DNA from: Chiua virens
Taxonomy: Eukaryota; Basidiomycota; Agaricomycetes; Boletales; Boletaceae
Direction of reading: 5' to 3'
DNA: 64,000 bases
NCBI GenBank assembly: GCA_019787685.1
Contig: JAHNUO010000003.1
Location: forward strand, 558,001 to 622,000
Shown here: positions 50,887 through 62,107 of the stretch, in pieces
Numbering within the stretch: the first letter of the stretch is position 1
Layout: every line of letters starts with the position of its first letter
Notes under the pieces: model-generated
Told to the model about the DNA's origin: nothing
Databases searched by the model: none
What the model saw: only the letters and a program-made list of their open reading frames with translations
Made by a program: the position numbers and the translations under genes

Positions 50887-51140
50887 CGACCACGACCTTC
50901 CAATCCTTGGTAATCCCCACTCTCGGATCCCTGACAACCCTCCCGCTCGTCCCCACCTCACACGTCCACTCCAACACCCACTCCGCCCCTCCTGCCACGA
51001 GCACTGAGCCCCACTGGCCACGCGTCGACACCGACCATGACCACCCGCTCGACCTTGACGTCCGCCACCGACATGGAGTCTGCTCCAGTTTGAACCATCG
51101 GTCATGTACCCCGGGGCAACATGCGTGCTAAATGTGCGGT
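50879..51140 (-). pseudogene. Possible GH31 glucosidase 3' fragment
   Basis: Minus-strand frames read ADVKVERVVMVGVDAWPVG, then VLVAGGAEWVLEWTCE and VVRDPRVGITKDWKVVVGF with a stop at 50881-50879. The pattern (VERV-VVG near the end, then a strand ending in a buried W-V/I-V/F) resembles the C-terminus of ER glucosidase II alpha (GH31). No other part of such a gene is present, since the next gene upstream on the strand ends at 51202. Short and frame-shifted; low certainty. Confidence 0.3.
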
Positions 51141-51201
51141 ACAGAGCAGTCGATTGGCGAGAGGAATGGATATTCGTGGTCCATATTCGACGCCTCGCCG
51201 G

Positions 51202-52797
51202 TTACTCACCGGTGTCGTCCTCGTCAACGTTCATGGGAGCATTCGTATCCGGCATCGGCAATACATTGCCTTGAGATGCATCCGCCCCGTCCGACATCAG
51301 CACATACATCTTGACGTGCGCTTCAACGATCACTTCCGCCGCCTGCGTGCATATTGGTAATGTCTTGAGCTGCGAGCGCTACACCCACGTCAACCTTCCT
51401 GAGTACCACAACGCAAACACCAACCGAAACCGACTCACAAGCGCAAATGAAGCCCCACGATAGACGAATCCGAAAATCTCCTTGAACTCGACATGTGAGC
51501 GAGGGATCCCCATCTCTGCGAGATAATGCACCACTAGTCTTTTCAACACCTAAACGCGCGTCGATAGTTGCACCCCAAGAACAAGTAAGCACACGCACGA
51601 GCTTGTTTGCACCCTCGATAGTGCTCTCATTCTCGTTCTCACCGTCCTCGTGACCCGTGACGGTCGCTTTGGCCTTACTTTTGCCATGAACAGACCGAGG
51701 TTGTAGAGACGCGACAGCACCAAACACGTCCGTCCCGATATCTCCCTGCTCCCGACGCACCTTGGCAGGAACCTCCGGCACCTTGAACACACCATCGCGC
51801 TGGCATGGACTCTGGTCCTGTTCCTTCCCCTTGGACCGAGGTAAGTGCAGCATGACTTCCCGCGCACGCCGCAAGACCTGGTCCTCCGTCTCCTTGCACT
51901 TGTCCTTGCCTGATACCCCATTCGAAGGTGGGACGATGCGTTTGTTCGCACCGAGATCGCTGAGCGTGATGCCTCGCGACGAACGCGCAGGCGGCTGGCG
52001 CGGCGTCGGATCGTCCGGACGCGGTGCACGAGGGGCAGTCGTGATCCGCGCAACTCGCATGCTCAGCGGGGGCGGCCCTCCCTGCTTGGACATCCCAGAT
52101 GGTACGAGTAGCGGCGGCAGGATGCAACGACGCGTTCGTCTCGCCATAGATGACGATCTCCAGTGGTTTCCGGTCCATCTGTACGCGATCACAATGATGA
52201 GATGTACATCCCACAGTACAACGCACCTGTATCCCCCAGCGACACCCTCACACCCATCTCCGTCTGCTTGAGCCCAGACACGTCGTGCGGCGGCGCAACC
52301 AGCCGAGACAGACACAACACGTTCTCGAAATAAATCCGCGTCAGAGTCGCGTATGGGTGAATATCCCTAGACCAACACCCATCAGTCCTGAACAGCGCCG
52401 AAACCATGTACACACACGCACATGTACACGTCCCCCGTCTCGTCCGTCCACACGTCCCGCAAGCACACAGTCCCCATGAACCGCAACGACGGCCGTCCAC
52501 GCATACTCTCGAGTGCCAACGCGAGTGGGTTGTACATGAGTTCCTTCGACAGCGACGAGGGCGAGTCTTGCACCAGCGCGGAGCCGTAGACATGTCGGTG
52601 GTTGGGAAGCCGCGCCGAGAACGCCACGCCGTCGAGCAGGAGGTAGGAGTCGGGGAGTGAGAGTGCACCGCGATAGAGCAAACGGTATGGCAAGAAAGCG
52701 TTTGAGGGCGTGGCGGCGTCACGCTTGTCCTGCGCTCGAGGATAGCTCCGGGCTGGGAAGTCCAATGCCGGAGTGTAGCGTGTCGGTCATCTTTTGA
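51202..52797 (-). CDS. Hypothetical protein with conserved-looking C-terminus
   Basis: Possible start MTDTLHSGIGLPSPELSS at 52797. A folded-looking N-terminal block follows: PYRLLYRGALSLPDSYLLLD, GVAFSARLPNHRHVYGSAL, KELMYNPLALALESMRG and RFMGTVCLRDVW. The middle is basic and Lys/Arg-rich with Ser/Pro (EVMLHLPRSKGKEQDQ, VFKVPEVPAKVR). The end reads GIPRSHVEFKEIFGFVYRG, then EVIVEAHVKMYV and MNVDEDDTGE, with a stop at 51204-51202. This layout reminds me of basidiomycete Sld7-like replication proteins, but I cannot confirm it. Several frame changes are needed. GC- and CpG-rich, in sharp contrast to the adjacent CpG-free segment. Confidence 0.45.
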
Positions 52798-52998
52798 GGC
52801 GTCGCATCAGTGATCGTGATAAAAGGCAACGTCCGAACTTGTCCTGAGCTTGAACCTGGGGTGTCACGAATTCTTGACGTCAGCGTCATCGTGGACGCGT
52901 CCACCAAACGCGACGCGACAACACAAGTACGTGCGAGCGTGCTATTATGTAATGCTCTTTCTCAATGCAATCGAACAACTACGAAAAAGGAAACGATA

Positions 52999-53562
52999 TC
53001 ATACAACACACTTTGAAAACAATTCATATCCACATTGTATTAGTATCAACGCCTCTACCTTTTTCGTAACCAAAAAAAGGGATCGACAAGAAAAACGAGG
53101 AAAGAAATTCGTGGCCTGACGCACCACATCAGGCGGGGAGCACGGCATCGAGCAAGGAACACGTACCAGCGTCGACAGCTTATGTGTCGCATCCCCGACG
53201 CGCTCGTGCGCGTGATGGGTGACACGGGTGGTTGCGTCGGAAACGGGTGTACAGGCACGGGAGATCGACCCGGATAAATCGGTACCCATGTCATCGTGGT
53301 CCTTGATGCGGCGGCGGTCCAAGTCGGTACCGCGTGAAGGGTACAGACATTGGAGGGCGGTAAGGCGAGACAGCGATGATCGATTGATCGCCGGGGTGGC
53401 CCGATAGGTGGCAGTGCATGTACGACTCGACTAGTTGTGCGTCCGCGGTTGGCGACGTACGTTGGGCAAGTGTGGAAGGCCAGAGGTACGCCTGATGGGG
53501 GACGACGTGGCAGTTCCAGGAATCGCCCTCGTTTGACCCTGAGGTCTTGAAGGTTGCGACAT
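52999..53562 (-). CDS. Hypothetical protein, short
   Basis: Start MSQPSRPQGQTRAIPGTATS at 53562. A 33-bp GT-AG intron after GLPHLPN joins SSRTCTATYRATPAINRSS in frame. The long second exon reads RGTDLDRRRIKDHDDMGTDL, ISRACTPVSDATTRVTHHAH and ERVGDATHKLSTL, a probable amphipathic helix. The 3' end is uncertain: the open frame continues to a stop at 52999, or an intron starts at the GTACGTG near 53164. No family recognised. Confidence 0.35.
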
Positions 53563-53622
53563 AGTGAGAATTGGAAGGGCGTCATACCAGAGTTCGTCGT
53601 CGTCGCCTCACTTCTTGAAGCA

Positions 53623-54060
53623 CTATGTGAACAATGCGTGTCCGAGCCCGATGTCAGAAGTCCTTGACACTCGTTGCTTGACCATTGCCAGGACAGACAT
53701 CACCCCTGGCGTCACATCCACGCCCGTCTTGGACGGTGGCGATGGCAGTGGTTTCCCTCCCGTAACCTCGTTCACAGCAGCATGATCTGACCCAGACGAG
53801 CCCTTGCCGACCATGCTCTGCAGGATCCCATCGAACCTCATCGTGGCTAGAAAGTTGGCGATGAGGCACACGCGTCAAACGTCGTTTTTGTGCGCACCTC
53901 CTCAGCATCGTCATGCTCAACCAGTCGACACAGCTCCACCTTGGCATCCTTATCACGTCCTTCTATCCGCCGAATGACGTGCAGACATGCTGGCGGAATG
54001 CGGATTCTGAAGATTTCCATTGGATGTCCCGCTGCCTTGTTTGTACTCCTGTCAACGTAG
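53623..54060 (-). CDS. Hypothetical gene fragment, 3' part
   Basis: Two coding-like blocks: IRIPPACLHVIRRIEGRDKD with AKVELCRLVEHDDAEE (about 54010-53900), and RFDGILQSMVGKGSSGSDHA through GLGHALFT with a stop at 53623. A GT-AG intron between them needs a one-base correction. Upstream the sequence runs into the YSH1-tail relic at about 54153, so the 5' part of this gene is missing or very short. Family unknown. Confidence 0.3.
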
Positions 54061-54152
54061 CAGAGTTGGGCAACAGTTCCTTTGGGTCGTCTTTGTCGGC
54101 TGTTTGTCGGCTGACTCGTTTAGCTCATAAAACGACTTGCATCAGTGCCTGT

Positions 54153-54610
54153 GGACGATCGAGAGAAGGTACAACTGCCAATGACAACTTGTTCCAACAG
54201 CTGTAGTTCATATCTGGATTTTAAGTTATATTGCCGTCGGGACTCGGATCATGCTCAGAGTCATAGCTAAGAAGTATCACTGACAGTATAATTGTATACT
54301 ACATCAATATATGCGATCATTCAATGGTTTTAGGCTACATCGCCGAGTCCAAACCAGATTAAATTGGCATAATTAGACTGCCTTCGATGGCACTCTGAAT
54401 CATGAGCTGTTTATCACCAGTCTGAACTTGAAAGCAACACGCTCTAGCCTGAGAGTAGGCTAGGTTTGCATTTTTCTCACTAAGATTCTCAGGCTTCTGA
54501 AGTCGTACGAATCAAAGTGAAATCATCATAGTATGTATACCACCACGCTAATGTCACGGCCAACCTCTGTCAACGCTAGGAGGAAGTAAAGTTGAATCCT
54601 GAACAGAGGC
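54153..54610 (-). pseudogene. Relic of YSH1 3' end and downstream flank (tail of unit 1)
   Basis: Diverged copy of 58573-59136. Shared blocks are gacgatcgag at the left, tcatatctggatttt/tcatacctggattta, gcattt..tc..agtcgtac, and at the right ggaggaagtaa.gt.ga.tcctgaac, which lies in the last YSH1 exon in the intact copy. The relic abuts unit 2 (from 54628) directly, so the duplication breakpoint falls inside the YSH1 coding end. Confidence 0.6.
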
Positions 54611-54627
54611 CCAAATGTTACATATTA

Positions 54628-57600
54628 AAGGAACCTTTTGAAAACACAACAGGCTTGAAATCATTCAATGAGGCCTGACACCTGTGCGTACAGGCTGTAA
54701 CTCACTCAGTGCACTTGACCCTGACTAGGACTCGGGAGTTTGAAGGAGCGCAACGCTGCGACAATTCCTATTCGAACTCAAAACAATTAATTCGGCCCAT
54801 TCGATACTTGCCATGTTGCTGAGTGTGTTTGCGCGAGACATGTTACACTGGCAGGTTAGTTCCATTGTCATTCCCTCCAGCCTCTTTGACACCTTACATA
54901 GTCTACGCAGCATTTACGGCAGGCCAGGGTCGTCAAATCAACGGTCATCTGATGGGTTTGTCGACCTGTCCATTGGACGACTCCAACTTCAGTACCCCGT
55001 GATGCCGCCTTAATGTCAGATGCCGTACACGTATGTACTAACGTCGCTCACCGAAGGCACTCGGCTGTAATACAGCAACCGTCTAAAGAGCGCTGTGACT
55101 CAGAATTTTTTTTAGCATCACAGATGCTGACCACACCGTGATCAGATGATTACTTACCGGTCCATTGATGTTAAAACCGCACCGCACCGCAGCCATGGAG
55201 AACCTTCCCAAAACGTTCGCCACGCGTCACCTTAGGTATTAATATAACTATGGTGCCCTTCATAGTCACGTCCAGTGCCTCCCTATCGCCTCATTCACCA
55301 TGCCTCAAACGATAGGGCAAATGTACCTCACTAGCACCTGGTTAGAGGCCATTTTCTATGGTATGTTACTCAAACTTGAACATCTATGTGTTGATTGAAT
55401 GATATCTAGGGTTCAAGTACGTCATTTCCCATTGACATGTTTTGTATCGCAAGCGCCGCCCACTAACACGAGTGAAGCTGTGTTTTGTTCGGATTCTGCA
55501 TTCATATCTTGACGTCGAATACAACATCATCTGCCAGGTGACTTTCACTAACTCCAATAAATTTGACCGTAGTATTTGCTTATAACCCTCTAGGGTGATC
55601 ATTGCAGCTGTCGTGCAATTTTCGCTATCCACCGCTCATGTCATCCTCACATTCGTTCAACTACTCCAGGCATTCACCAACGAGACCAATGCTAATGTAT
55701 ATTACCAGAATCGGGGACCGATATTCATTGCTAGCTGGTACATCTACATCATAAATGTAAGTTGCCCATATTTAACTTGAAATCATACGTGCATCCGAAG
55801 TAATTGGAATTAGACCTTTGTCCAGGAGCTGCTGTTGGCACGTGTTCCTCTCGCCCTTTAGGTTACCTCTACTGATTGCATATCAGATCTGGCGGTTATA
55901 TAATGTTTGGGGACGGAATTTCAGGATCTGTATTGTTCCGGTATGCACCCCACCATCTTATCGAATGTTGTACTCAGATTGACCAACAGTTAATTCTCTG
56001 GGCTGGGCATGTCAGTAAGTGTTCATGATTGGAGGGTACAACACACCAAAGTACTGAGGGAAATACCTTCGAGGTGTCGCGACAACCGCTGTATCCAGTT
56101 TCATACCAACAACGGTCACTGGTCCCAACGATGTATTTTCTTTTGGCTTGGCCGGATGGGGCCTTGACGCTGCCACCAACCTTACTGCGAGTTTTGGCAT
56201 CACATACCGTCTCACGACGGCAGATCGTAGAGCTGCTTCACTTCGGGTCCAGCCACGTCTAAATTACCAAAGCACAACGCTTTTGATAGTAGAGAGCGGT
56301 GCACTCATCACGACATGCACAGTGATCTTGTTTTGCCTATTTGCATCTGGTCATGAGGCTGGAAACGTAGGTTCATACATTGCGGCGCAAATTGCGGTGC
56401 GTCCTCTATACCAGTTCCGTTGCTTGTGTGACTGAGACGCTGCTGTAAGACCTTGGCACCTTTGTTGATTGTTGCACGCATAGGTCTCGCTCAGACGAAA
56501 TCGCGTGCTGGTACCAGTCCTGGCGGATGGCTTCCTTACCCTGTGGAAATCGGCATGGGACCTATATCCAGACCTCGAACCTCAGATGGAACAGGGAATC
56601 AGCACGACAGTCCTGCGAGGGATGGGCATAACACTAAGATTGAGGTAATAGCGTAACCGGAGGAATAAACTTTCGAGTATCATGGGTCATGGCTGCTTAA
56701 AAAACTGGCAGGGTTCGAAGGGGTGGTTGCTAACTTGAGCTTATTTACACACATACTTCTCATACGATATTTAGTTGTGACCAACTACATTCTTCGGCCT
56801 GTATGGTTCTTCCAGGTATTTCATCTCTTCCGACGTGAGAGTAACGTTGATGGCACCTAAAAGTACGCCGATATCAGTGGTGTGTTTGGGACATGCATGA
56901 AAGGCTAACCAAGGAGGTCCAGCAGGTTATCCAATGAAGTGGTTCCAACAATTGGTGCCGTGACGACATCCCGAGCGAGTGACCACGCGAGCGCGGTTTG
57001 GGCCATACTGGCGCCTTTCTGCTTGGCGACTTCTTCAAGCCTGTTTATGGCGTTGATTATTACTGGGTGTGAGACCACGACAACAGGGCGCACCGGCTAA
57101 CGATGTCCTTGTCGGTCTCGTTTTGAATGTAATTTCTGATACCCCTATTGAAAGGCATCCAGATTGGGTATTCCATGAAATTAGAATGGTACTCACAGGT
57201 CCGTCTGTCCGCGGATTGTTTGCTCGCTAAGAGGACGGGTGAGCAACCCTCTCGCGAGTGGGGACCATGGAATACATCCAACACCAAACATCTGTCAAGT
57301 AGTGAGGCCATTTCTGAGGCACTCGCCATCAAACCCCACCTTCAACGTCGGGAACATCTCGCGTTCCTCTTCGCGGTAAATCAAACTGTGGTGATTTTGC
57401 ATGGATATAAACGGCGTCAGGTGGTTTGCGATGGCATAGTCTATTGGTATGTCAGTGTGGCCCACTGGCACTCGCTCGGCGAGAACGACGTACTCTGCAT
57501 TGCCTGGACTGGGATACCAAGTCAGTGCACAACTTGGCAACATCCAAAGGGGTAAACTGACACTGGTACGCCCAACAAGAAGACATTCCAATGTAGCGAG

Positions 57601-58268
57601 CATATCCTGCTTTCACTACGTCATGCAAAGCTTGCATCTGGTCGTTGTGTGAACCTGATGCTTCACTTGACTCCCACACTAAAAAAAGTGCTCACCGTCT
57701 CTTCAATAGGAGTCTCCTTGTCAAACCGGTGGCCTGAGAACATGAATTAGGATTAGTTCATGGGCGTGGGGAACGACACATACACTGGAGAACATCTACA
57801 TAGTCGAGCTGGAGACGCTCCAGACTGTGCTTGATGGATTGGAAGATGTGCTACGAGCAAAAGGGACATCAACTCCGATCGCGCAAGCAAACGGTAAACG
57901 GCTTCACCTTGCGACTCAAACCTCGTTGATTAACGTATCCCATCTTGTCCGGGTGAACCGCAGATCGGAATAACTTTTCACCAGGCGTACGACCAACGAC
58001 ATTGTAGACCTTGGAATGGATGAATAAAGAAACATTCACAAATAGTTACATGCATACCTTGGTCATGACCACGATCTCGTCGCGAGGAAGGTTTAGTTTC
58101 TTGATGGCTTTACCCAAGATCACTTCCGATTCGCCATTGGAATACATCTACACACACGTTACGATCTCTACCACTAGATCCGGTAAGACTTACATCCGCA
58201 GTGTCAAAGGTGTTGATGCCGGCGTCATAACTGACGCCAGGATCAGCATGTCGCCCAGCAGTGTCACG
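54628..58268 (+). repeat. Tandem duplication, unit 2 (intact)
   Basis: Partner of 44480-47262. Carries the complete 7-TM gene and the complete aldo/keto reductase, and continues without a break into YSH1. Identity is uneven: the first ~1 kb is clearly diverged, while blocks such as 56165-56330 and 56430-56600 are almost identical to unit 1. Confidence 0.85.
55300..56656 (+). CDS. 7-TM integral membrane protein, DUF6533/DUF6534-like, copy 2
   Basis: Paralogue of the gene at 45253. Start MPQTIGQMYLTSTWLEAIFY, then short exons including RRPLTRVK.., the TM segments VIIAAVVQFSLSTAHVILTF and NRGPIFIASWYIYIIN, the W.LYNV.GRNFRICIVP block, and the nearly identical exon FGLAGWGLDAATNLTASFGI with TYRLTTADRRAAS. 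The tail differs mainly in SGHEAGNVGSYIAAQIA and ends at 56656. Sits upstream of and tail-to-tail with the reductase, as in unit 1. Confidence 0.65.
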
Positions 58269-58518
58269 GTTCGTCTAGAACTTACGCCACTTAATGTGCT
58301 TGATGGCTTCCTCCTCACCGAGGACCCAGTCTTGCCATTCGCTTGTACCTTGGAGGCATGTCAGACGAGTAGACAAGGGTGACTACCCCGCGTCGCTCAC
58401 CATATTGCATGGTTCCCAAGATGATCCTGGAGACCTTCAAACCTGAGTTACCCAACCGGACTGCAGTTGAACGTGTCGGTGAGTCTGGAGTGCCACACGG
58501 AAGCAAGGGACAAACCAT
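56771..58518 (-). CDS. Aldo/keto reductase, aryl-alcohol dehydrogenase-like
   Basis: NADPH-dependent (beta/alpha)8-barrel reductase of the YakC/AAD branch. The N-terminus reads TAVRLGNSGLKVSRIILGTM then QYGE. AGINTFDTADVYSNGESE follows with the catalytic Asp and Tyr, and LGKAIKKLNLPRDEIVVMTK has the catalytic Lys. LERLQLDYVDVLQCHRFD contains the active-site His. AGYARYIGMSSCWAYQF, FISMQNHHSLIYREEEREM, PTLKVFGVGCIPWSPLARG and AQTALAWSLARDVVTAPIVG complete the barrel, and SEEMKYLEEPYRPKNVVG ends it at 56771. Many short introns. Start placed at 58518, but an in-frame methionine closer to STAVRL is not available, so the first residues are uncertain. A truncated copy lies at 46738. Confidence 0.85.
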
Positions 58519-59064
58519 AAGGCATAGATCGTTGGTCTTCAGATGTGCTCATATCTGGTCTTAATTCTTGTAGACGATCGAGGGAGGTGCAGCTGACGAG
58601 TTGCAACGTTCAACCTGCGATTCATACCTGGATTTATAATCGTCCTCAGTCAAAACATGAGAACGGATCAGTATAATTATCCGATAACGGTCCGTCACCG
58701 CGAGAAATGACACCGATCGATGTAATGACCGTTTGACACCCTGAGGCATAACGTCAGGTCGCCAACAGTTCCCTCCGCGTTCCCAAGGTCAGGTCTAGCC
58801 AACCAAAGTCGATGACATTGGCGTACGGCATCGGTCTTCTAGGACATCCCGTTAGGCTGCTCACGGCCCCCGTTGACTCATCTCTGAAATCAACTAAAAA
58901 TAAATGGACAAAGATAAGAAACCACTCTAGTCAGCAAAATTAGACACCCCCAGAGCAGGTAGGTTTGCATTTCTCGTCTTCAGTCGTACAAATTGAAATG
59001 TTGCAACAGCAGTACCACTACACATGGTTAGAGCAAAACATACCGCAGCACAAGTTAATCACTC
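58519..59064. other. Intergenic region between reductase start and YSH1 stop
   Basis: About 545 bp. Most of it (58573 onward) matches the relic at 54153-54610. No gene seen. Confidence 0.5.
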
Positions 59065-61982
59065 CTAGTCCTCAACCATATCGACCTCGGCCATTTCCGA
59101 CATTTCGGGAGGAAGTAATGTCGAGTCCTGAACGGGGGAGCGGACCGAGTCCTCTGGCTTGTCCTCCGGCTTGTCCAGGTGATCAGTTTCCTTCCCAACG
59201 ACAACATCTTCTTGCAACACGGATGCCCCTGATTGGAAGGATTCCGTGAGCGAACTAATGGTTGTTACCGCCATGTCCAGTACGGCTTCGATGCGTTTCT
59301 TCAACACGTCGCTCGAACTGGCCACGACCTAGAAAAAGTCAGCGTCAGTAACGGCATCAACAACACGCATGGTGAAAGGCATACCAAGGAGACGAGGTTG
59401 ATGTGTGCTTCCGCATCATCCACACGAACGATCAATGCTGGATCGTGGCTCGCGTCTGCCCCTTGTTCGTTCTCTTGTTCATCTGCGTCAGGTTCCTCAG
59501 GCATGTGCAGTTCCACTTCGCCGAAGTGCGCTTCGAAAAACCAGGCGAGGCGCTGTATTCGTGTGTATGACGACTCCGAGTCGGAATCGGCATGCGGGTG
59601 TGAATGCGAGCATGATTGCGTTGTGACTGCGCCCAAATCGAATGTTCAACAAGTGAAAGTGACGAGCGTCTGATGGATACGCACGCTTCACGGATGCCGG
59701 GCTTTTGTCAATACCCGTGATCAAAGCGAGTGTCGCATCGGCGATCATATCATTGCTCGCACCCGAATCCCATTCCAGCGTCAGTTCATGATCACCGGTG
59801 CGCTTCACATCGACCACCCCCATGGCCTAGAGCTTGTGTCAGCGGTGGAACTATCGGGGGGGGGAACAAAGACGCACTCTCATTGTAGGGACCCCATTTT
59901 TGTCCGATCCTTCTTCCACGCTGCCATACATGCCTTCTAAATGCCACCGTACCAAGTCCCAGCCCACGCCAAACGCAATTCGCTGCCTCTGCGTCACGAT
60001 CGTTGTTGAAAGCCCAGCAAAGTCTCGGAGATCACGAGGGTCAAGAAGCGTATAGGAATAATCTTTTGATACAAGGAGACCCGAGACGATGTCTCCCTCC
60101 TGCGGCGCTTTCGACGCCAACGTTCCAATAGCCTATTGTGATACATTGTCAACCAACGTGGACGACAGGCGATCATGACTCACTTTGGCGACGCGCTCGC
60201 CGCGGAACGAGAGTTCGAGCGTTTCCAGGTTTCGTGGGGTGTGGATTTTGACGTCTTCGTCGCGGTCTTTGTACCGAGCCGTCATAGCAGCACGCAGACG
60301 GCCCATCGCAGTCTGTTCACCATGAACGAGGACCTGAAGGGTACCAAAGTGATCACTAAATCAAAATATAGATTACCAGAATCACCACTTACAACATGTT
60401 GCGCCTTGACCTGCTCGATGAACTCCGAATTTTGTGAATAATCAACGTGAGCGCTGAAGGAAATGTAGTCCACAGATATCTTCCGAGGTATCGAGTGTCC
60501 TTTGAGGGAGGTGATCTCTTCAGGTTCCGTCATGATATCCTAGACAGTTTTGAATCAACGATAAGCTCAATATCTCAGACATGAGAGTGGAACACATGTG
60601 GCATTTCAGCGATACGGTACACGATACGGGAGCAAGGTAAATGAAAATCAGTCCATTCCAACTACCACTCACCCGAGCTAGTGTGCCCTCGATGGAGTAT
60701 CCGGTAATGATAAGACCGTTCCTTGGATCCGGAGCCCACAGTTCTAAGAGTTCGCGACTCGGTCCCGTTTGAAGAAACCCAGGGCTCGCAAGCACAACGC
60801 ACGGCGGGCCATCTGCAATCTTGCGCTCCCAACCTCGTGGCTGCGGGAGATTAGAAATATGTCTACAAAGGATATGAGCATGCGCAGAAAGAGCACATCC
60901 AATACTGGACACCTACTTGAACACAAAAGGATTGTCCCGCTTTCGCGAATCTCGACCGAATGTTGGCATTCATCGTATGTATGTACGTCTGATAAACAGC
61001 CATACATTTCCTCGCTAGACTTGACGCATAGTATATCGGCACATTGTGCAGATCAGGGTGCTTTTTCCAGTATTCGTCCAGAATGAGAAGTAGCTCTTGT
61101 GCTCTGCCCAACGCAAACGCGGGCAACAACACATGTCCACCTCGTCGGATGATCGAGTGTACCAGACTCGTGAACCGCAGTTCTTTTTCTTCTCTTCCTT
61201 CTAAACTTTGGACACCGTACGTACTCTCGACGATGAGCACGTCCGGCCGGACGGAGGGAATCTCAGCTTTCACCAAGTGACGATCCTCTTCGCGAGAGTA
61301 GTCACCCGTGTAGAGAATTTTAAGACCTGCAATGTCAATCAAGTACATACAAGCGCCAAGCACATGTCCTGCGTGATATGGTGTGAAAGAAACACCTGGA
61401 CAGGGCGTGATTAACTGATGTGCTGAAACCGGTATGATGGAGGACAGCGACATGGACAACTCTAACGGGGTGAACAGGGCATCGGAGGACGACGAGCTAG
61501 ATGGCTTGGTTCAGTTGGGGGCACCCACGGAGAGACGTGGACGATGCACCTCATACGAACGAAATCTTGCATCATGAACTTGTGCACGGCTTTTGTAGGA
61601 TGTGTCATGTACACCTTGCCTTTACCATCCTTGAAATTTGTCTGCGAACGAATAAGCAAGCGTAAAGTGAATGACAAACGTAAACCAGACCTTCTCCGTG
61701 ATGTAGGTCAATGCAGCGGCGTGATCGAGATGAAAGCTAGTGTCATCGCGTCAGCGTTCGGTCCGGCCAACGAGGCATGACATACTGCGTAATCAAAATG
61801 GCATCTACAGTACTCCAGTCGAGTTCATCGACGAACGGCAAGGACGCCATGCCACTGTATGCAGGGTGAACACCAGCATCGCAGACGATGGTTTTTCCTC
61901 TGTATTGGAGGACACAACAAGAACGTCCAACCTCTTGACCGGCACCAAGCAAGGTCACGCTCAGAGTTGGAGTATCTGCCAT
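59065..61982 (-). CDS. YSH1: mRNA 3'-end endoribonuclease YSH1 (CPSF-73 homologue)
   Basis: The nuclease of the cleavage and polyadenylation factor. Start [20 protein letters not shown] at 61982. A short intron after ILIT joins the zinc motif [32 protein letters not shown] follows. The metallo-beta-lactamase/beta-CASP core continues with [96 protein letters not shown] and [12 protein letters not shown]. The C-terminal domain holds [16 protein letters not shown] and [20 protein letters not shown], ending in an acidic tail EVDMVED at 59065. An extra base at about 60940 splits RFAK from RDNPFVFK. Confidence 0.93.
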
Positions 61983-62107
61983 TCTACGAGTCTTTCTGGG
62001 CGTCGTGTGTTGGATCCGTAACAAGGCGTCGCGCGTACGTGCAACTTGAATGTCATCCGAGACACCTGCTGACGTAAGTAATCCATCACTTTGCGATCTT
62101 CATCCAA
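61983..62107. promoter_or_regulatory. Compact divergent promoter, YSH1 and small basic protein
   Basis: Only 125 bp between the two start codons on opposite strands; shared promoter is likely. No motif assigned. Confidence 0.35.

Noticed and set aside
56700..56730. tRNA B-box-like sequence (ggttcgaag) at the end of the duplicated unit, also near 46677
   Set aside because: No matching A box or cloverleaf could be folded around it; both copies are simply part of the duplicated 3' flank.
44480..58268. Transposable element as the cause of the repeated units
   Set aside because: The units contain ordinary genes and no transposase, terminal inverted or long terminal repeats; a tandem segmental duplication explains them better.
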